In this document: piece after piece, positions 5,946 to 6,674 of the stretch
Numbering within the stretch: position 1 is the stretch's first letter
How the letters are laid out: each line of letters starts with the position of its first letter
Source of the DNA: Aromatoleum sp.
Lineage (GTDB): Bacteria; Pseudomonadota; Gammaproteobacteria; Burkholderiales; Casimicrobiaceae
Assembly (NCBI GenBank): GCA_010365205.1
Contig: JAAFGU010000131.1
Coordinates: forward strand, 1 to 6,674
Reading direction: 5' to 3'
DNA: 6,674 nt
Translations under genes and position numbers: made by a program
Notes under the pieces: model-generated
Told to the model about the DNA's origin: nothing
The model's database searches: none
The model's input: only the letters and a program-made list of their open reading frames with translations

Positions 5946-6674
5946 ATGCGCCAGATCATCCTTGACACCGAAACCACCGGCCTCGACCCCAAACAGGGCC
6001 ACCGGATCATCGAACTCGCCGGCCTCGAGGTGATCAATCGGCGCCCGACGGGTCGAACGGTCCACTTCTACGTCGACCCGGAACGCGAGATCGATGTCGG
6101 CGCGACCGAAGTGCACGGGCTGACGTGGGAGGATCTGAAGGGCAAGCCGAAATTCCGCGACGTTGCCGGGGACTTCCTCGAATTCGCGCGCGGCGCCGAA
6201 TGGATCATTCACAACGCGCCGTTCGATATCGGTTTTCTCGACGTCGAGTTCGCCTTGGCCGGACTCCCCGGATGCCGGGAGGCGTATTGCGGGCTGATCG
6301 ACACGCTGGCGCTGGCGCGCGAAACCTTTCCCGGCAAGCGCAACAACCTCGACGCGCTCTGCGAGCGCTTCGGCATCGATCACGCGCACCGGACGCTGCA
6401 CGGCGCGCTGCTCGACGCGGAGCTCCTGGCCGAGGTCTACCTGACGATGACCCGGGGCCAGGAGACGCTGACCATCGACATGGGCGGCGCGCCGCCGGCG
6501 GCCGGGCCGGGCGGCGACGTGAACGGCAAGGGGAACGCCGGGCCCCGTTTTGCGCTCAAAGTCGTCGAGCCGACGGTCGAGGAGATGCGCGCGCACGCCG
6601 AGTACCTCGCGGCGCTCGACAAGGAGTCGAAGGGCCGCTGCGTTTGGTGCGCGCTTGAACCGCCCGGCGCGCCC
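5946..6674 (+). CDS. dnaQ: DNA polymerase III epsilon subunit (3'-5' proofreading exonuclease), open at right edge
   Basis: Proofreading exonuclease of the replicative polymerase; binds the alpha subunit and removes mispaired 3' ends. I read 243 codons without a stop. A DEDDh exonuclease domain spans about 1–170: Exo I LDTETTG with D7 and E9, Exo II HNAPFDIGFLD with D94, and Exo III with H152 and D157. These match D12, E14, D103, H162 and D167 of E. coli epsilon. QETLTI (172–177) resembles a beta-clamp-binding motif at the same place as in E. coli. A Gly/Pro-rich linker (about 180–202) leads to the alpha-binding tail (about 203–243). An in-frame TAG at 5931, supplied by the CTAG junction, excludes an earlier start, and no Shine-Dalgarno is visible. 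The frame continues past VW near residues 232–233, where many relatives stop from memory, so the true end is uncertain. The leader carries the MITE-like element. Confidence 0.94.
   Translation, partial: MRQIILDTETTGLDPKQGHRIIELAGLEVINRRPTGRTVHFYVDPEREIDVGATEVHGLTWEDLKGKPKFRDVAGDFLEFARGAEWIIHNAPFDIGFLDVEFALAGLPGCREAYCGLIDTLALARETFPGKRNNLDALCERFGIDHAHRTLHGALLDAELLAEVYLTMTRGQETLTIDMGGAPPAAGPGGDVNGKGNAGPRFALKVVEPTVEEMRAHAEYLAALDKESKGRCVWCALEPPGAP

Noticed and set aside
5781..6596. Minus-strand open frame across the element and dnaQ
   Set aside because: Overlaps a well-supported dnaQ on the opposite strand and shows no recognisable protein features.

Overview
The window is a GC-rich bacterial chromosome segment of core genes with one small insertion. 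High GC at third codon positions, a short 68-residue omega subunit, a YicC–Gmk–omega–SpoT gene string and a neighbouring Ser/Thr kinase–PP2C pair together suggest a Betaproteobacterium. That placement is inferred from gene order and protein character recalled from the group, not from a database search.

Layout. Positions 1–3481 form a minus-strand operon read right to left: yicC (endoribonuclease family), gmk (guanylate kinase), rpoZ (RNA polymerase omega) and spoT (bifunctional (p)ppGpp synthetase/hydrolase, cut off by the left edge). Gaps between genes are only 9 to 35 bp. A 171-bp divergent intergenic region (3482–3652) probably carries promoters for both directions. On the plus strand follow a soluble Hanks-type Ser/Thr kinase (3653–4591) and a PP2C-type phosphatase (4623–5543), 31 bp apart. 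Next is a 402-bp gap, then dnaQ (DNA polymerase III epsilon), still open at the right edge.

How the genes work together. The minus-strand operon is a compact guanine-nucleotide and stringent-response module. Gmk makes GDP, the precursor of the substrates of SpoT. SpoT makes and degrades (p)ppGpp. Omega helps form one (p)ppGpp site on RNA polymerase. The kinase and phosphatase form a probable reversible phosphorylation switch; neither has a membrane segment or a sensor domain.

The most notable item is in the gap before dnaQ. A 184-bp non-coding element (5747–5930) has 28-bp imperfect terminal inverted repeats and a flanking TA duplication within CTAG. This is a MITE-like non-autonomous insertion. 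It lies between a GATAAT -10-like box and the dnaQ start codon, so it may have lengthened the dnaQ leader. No phage genes, CRISPR array, rRNA, tRNA or clearly new multi-gene system was seen.
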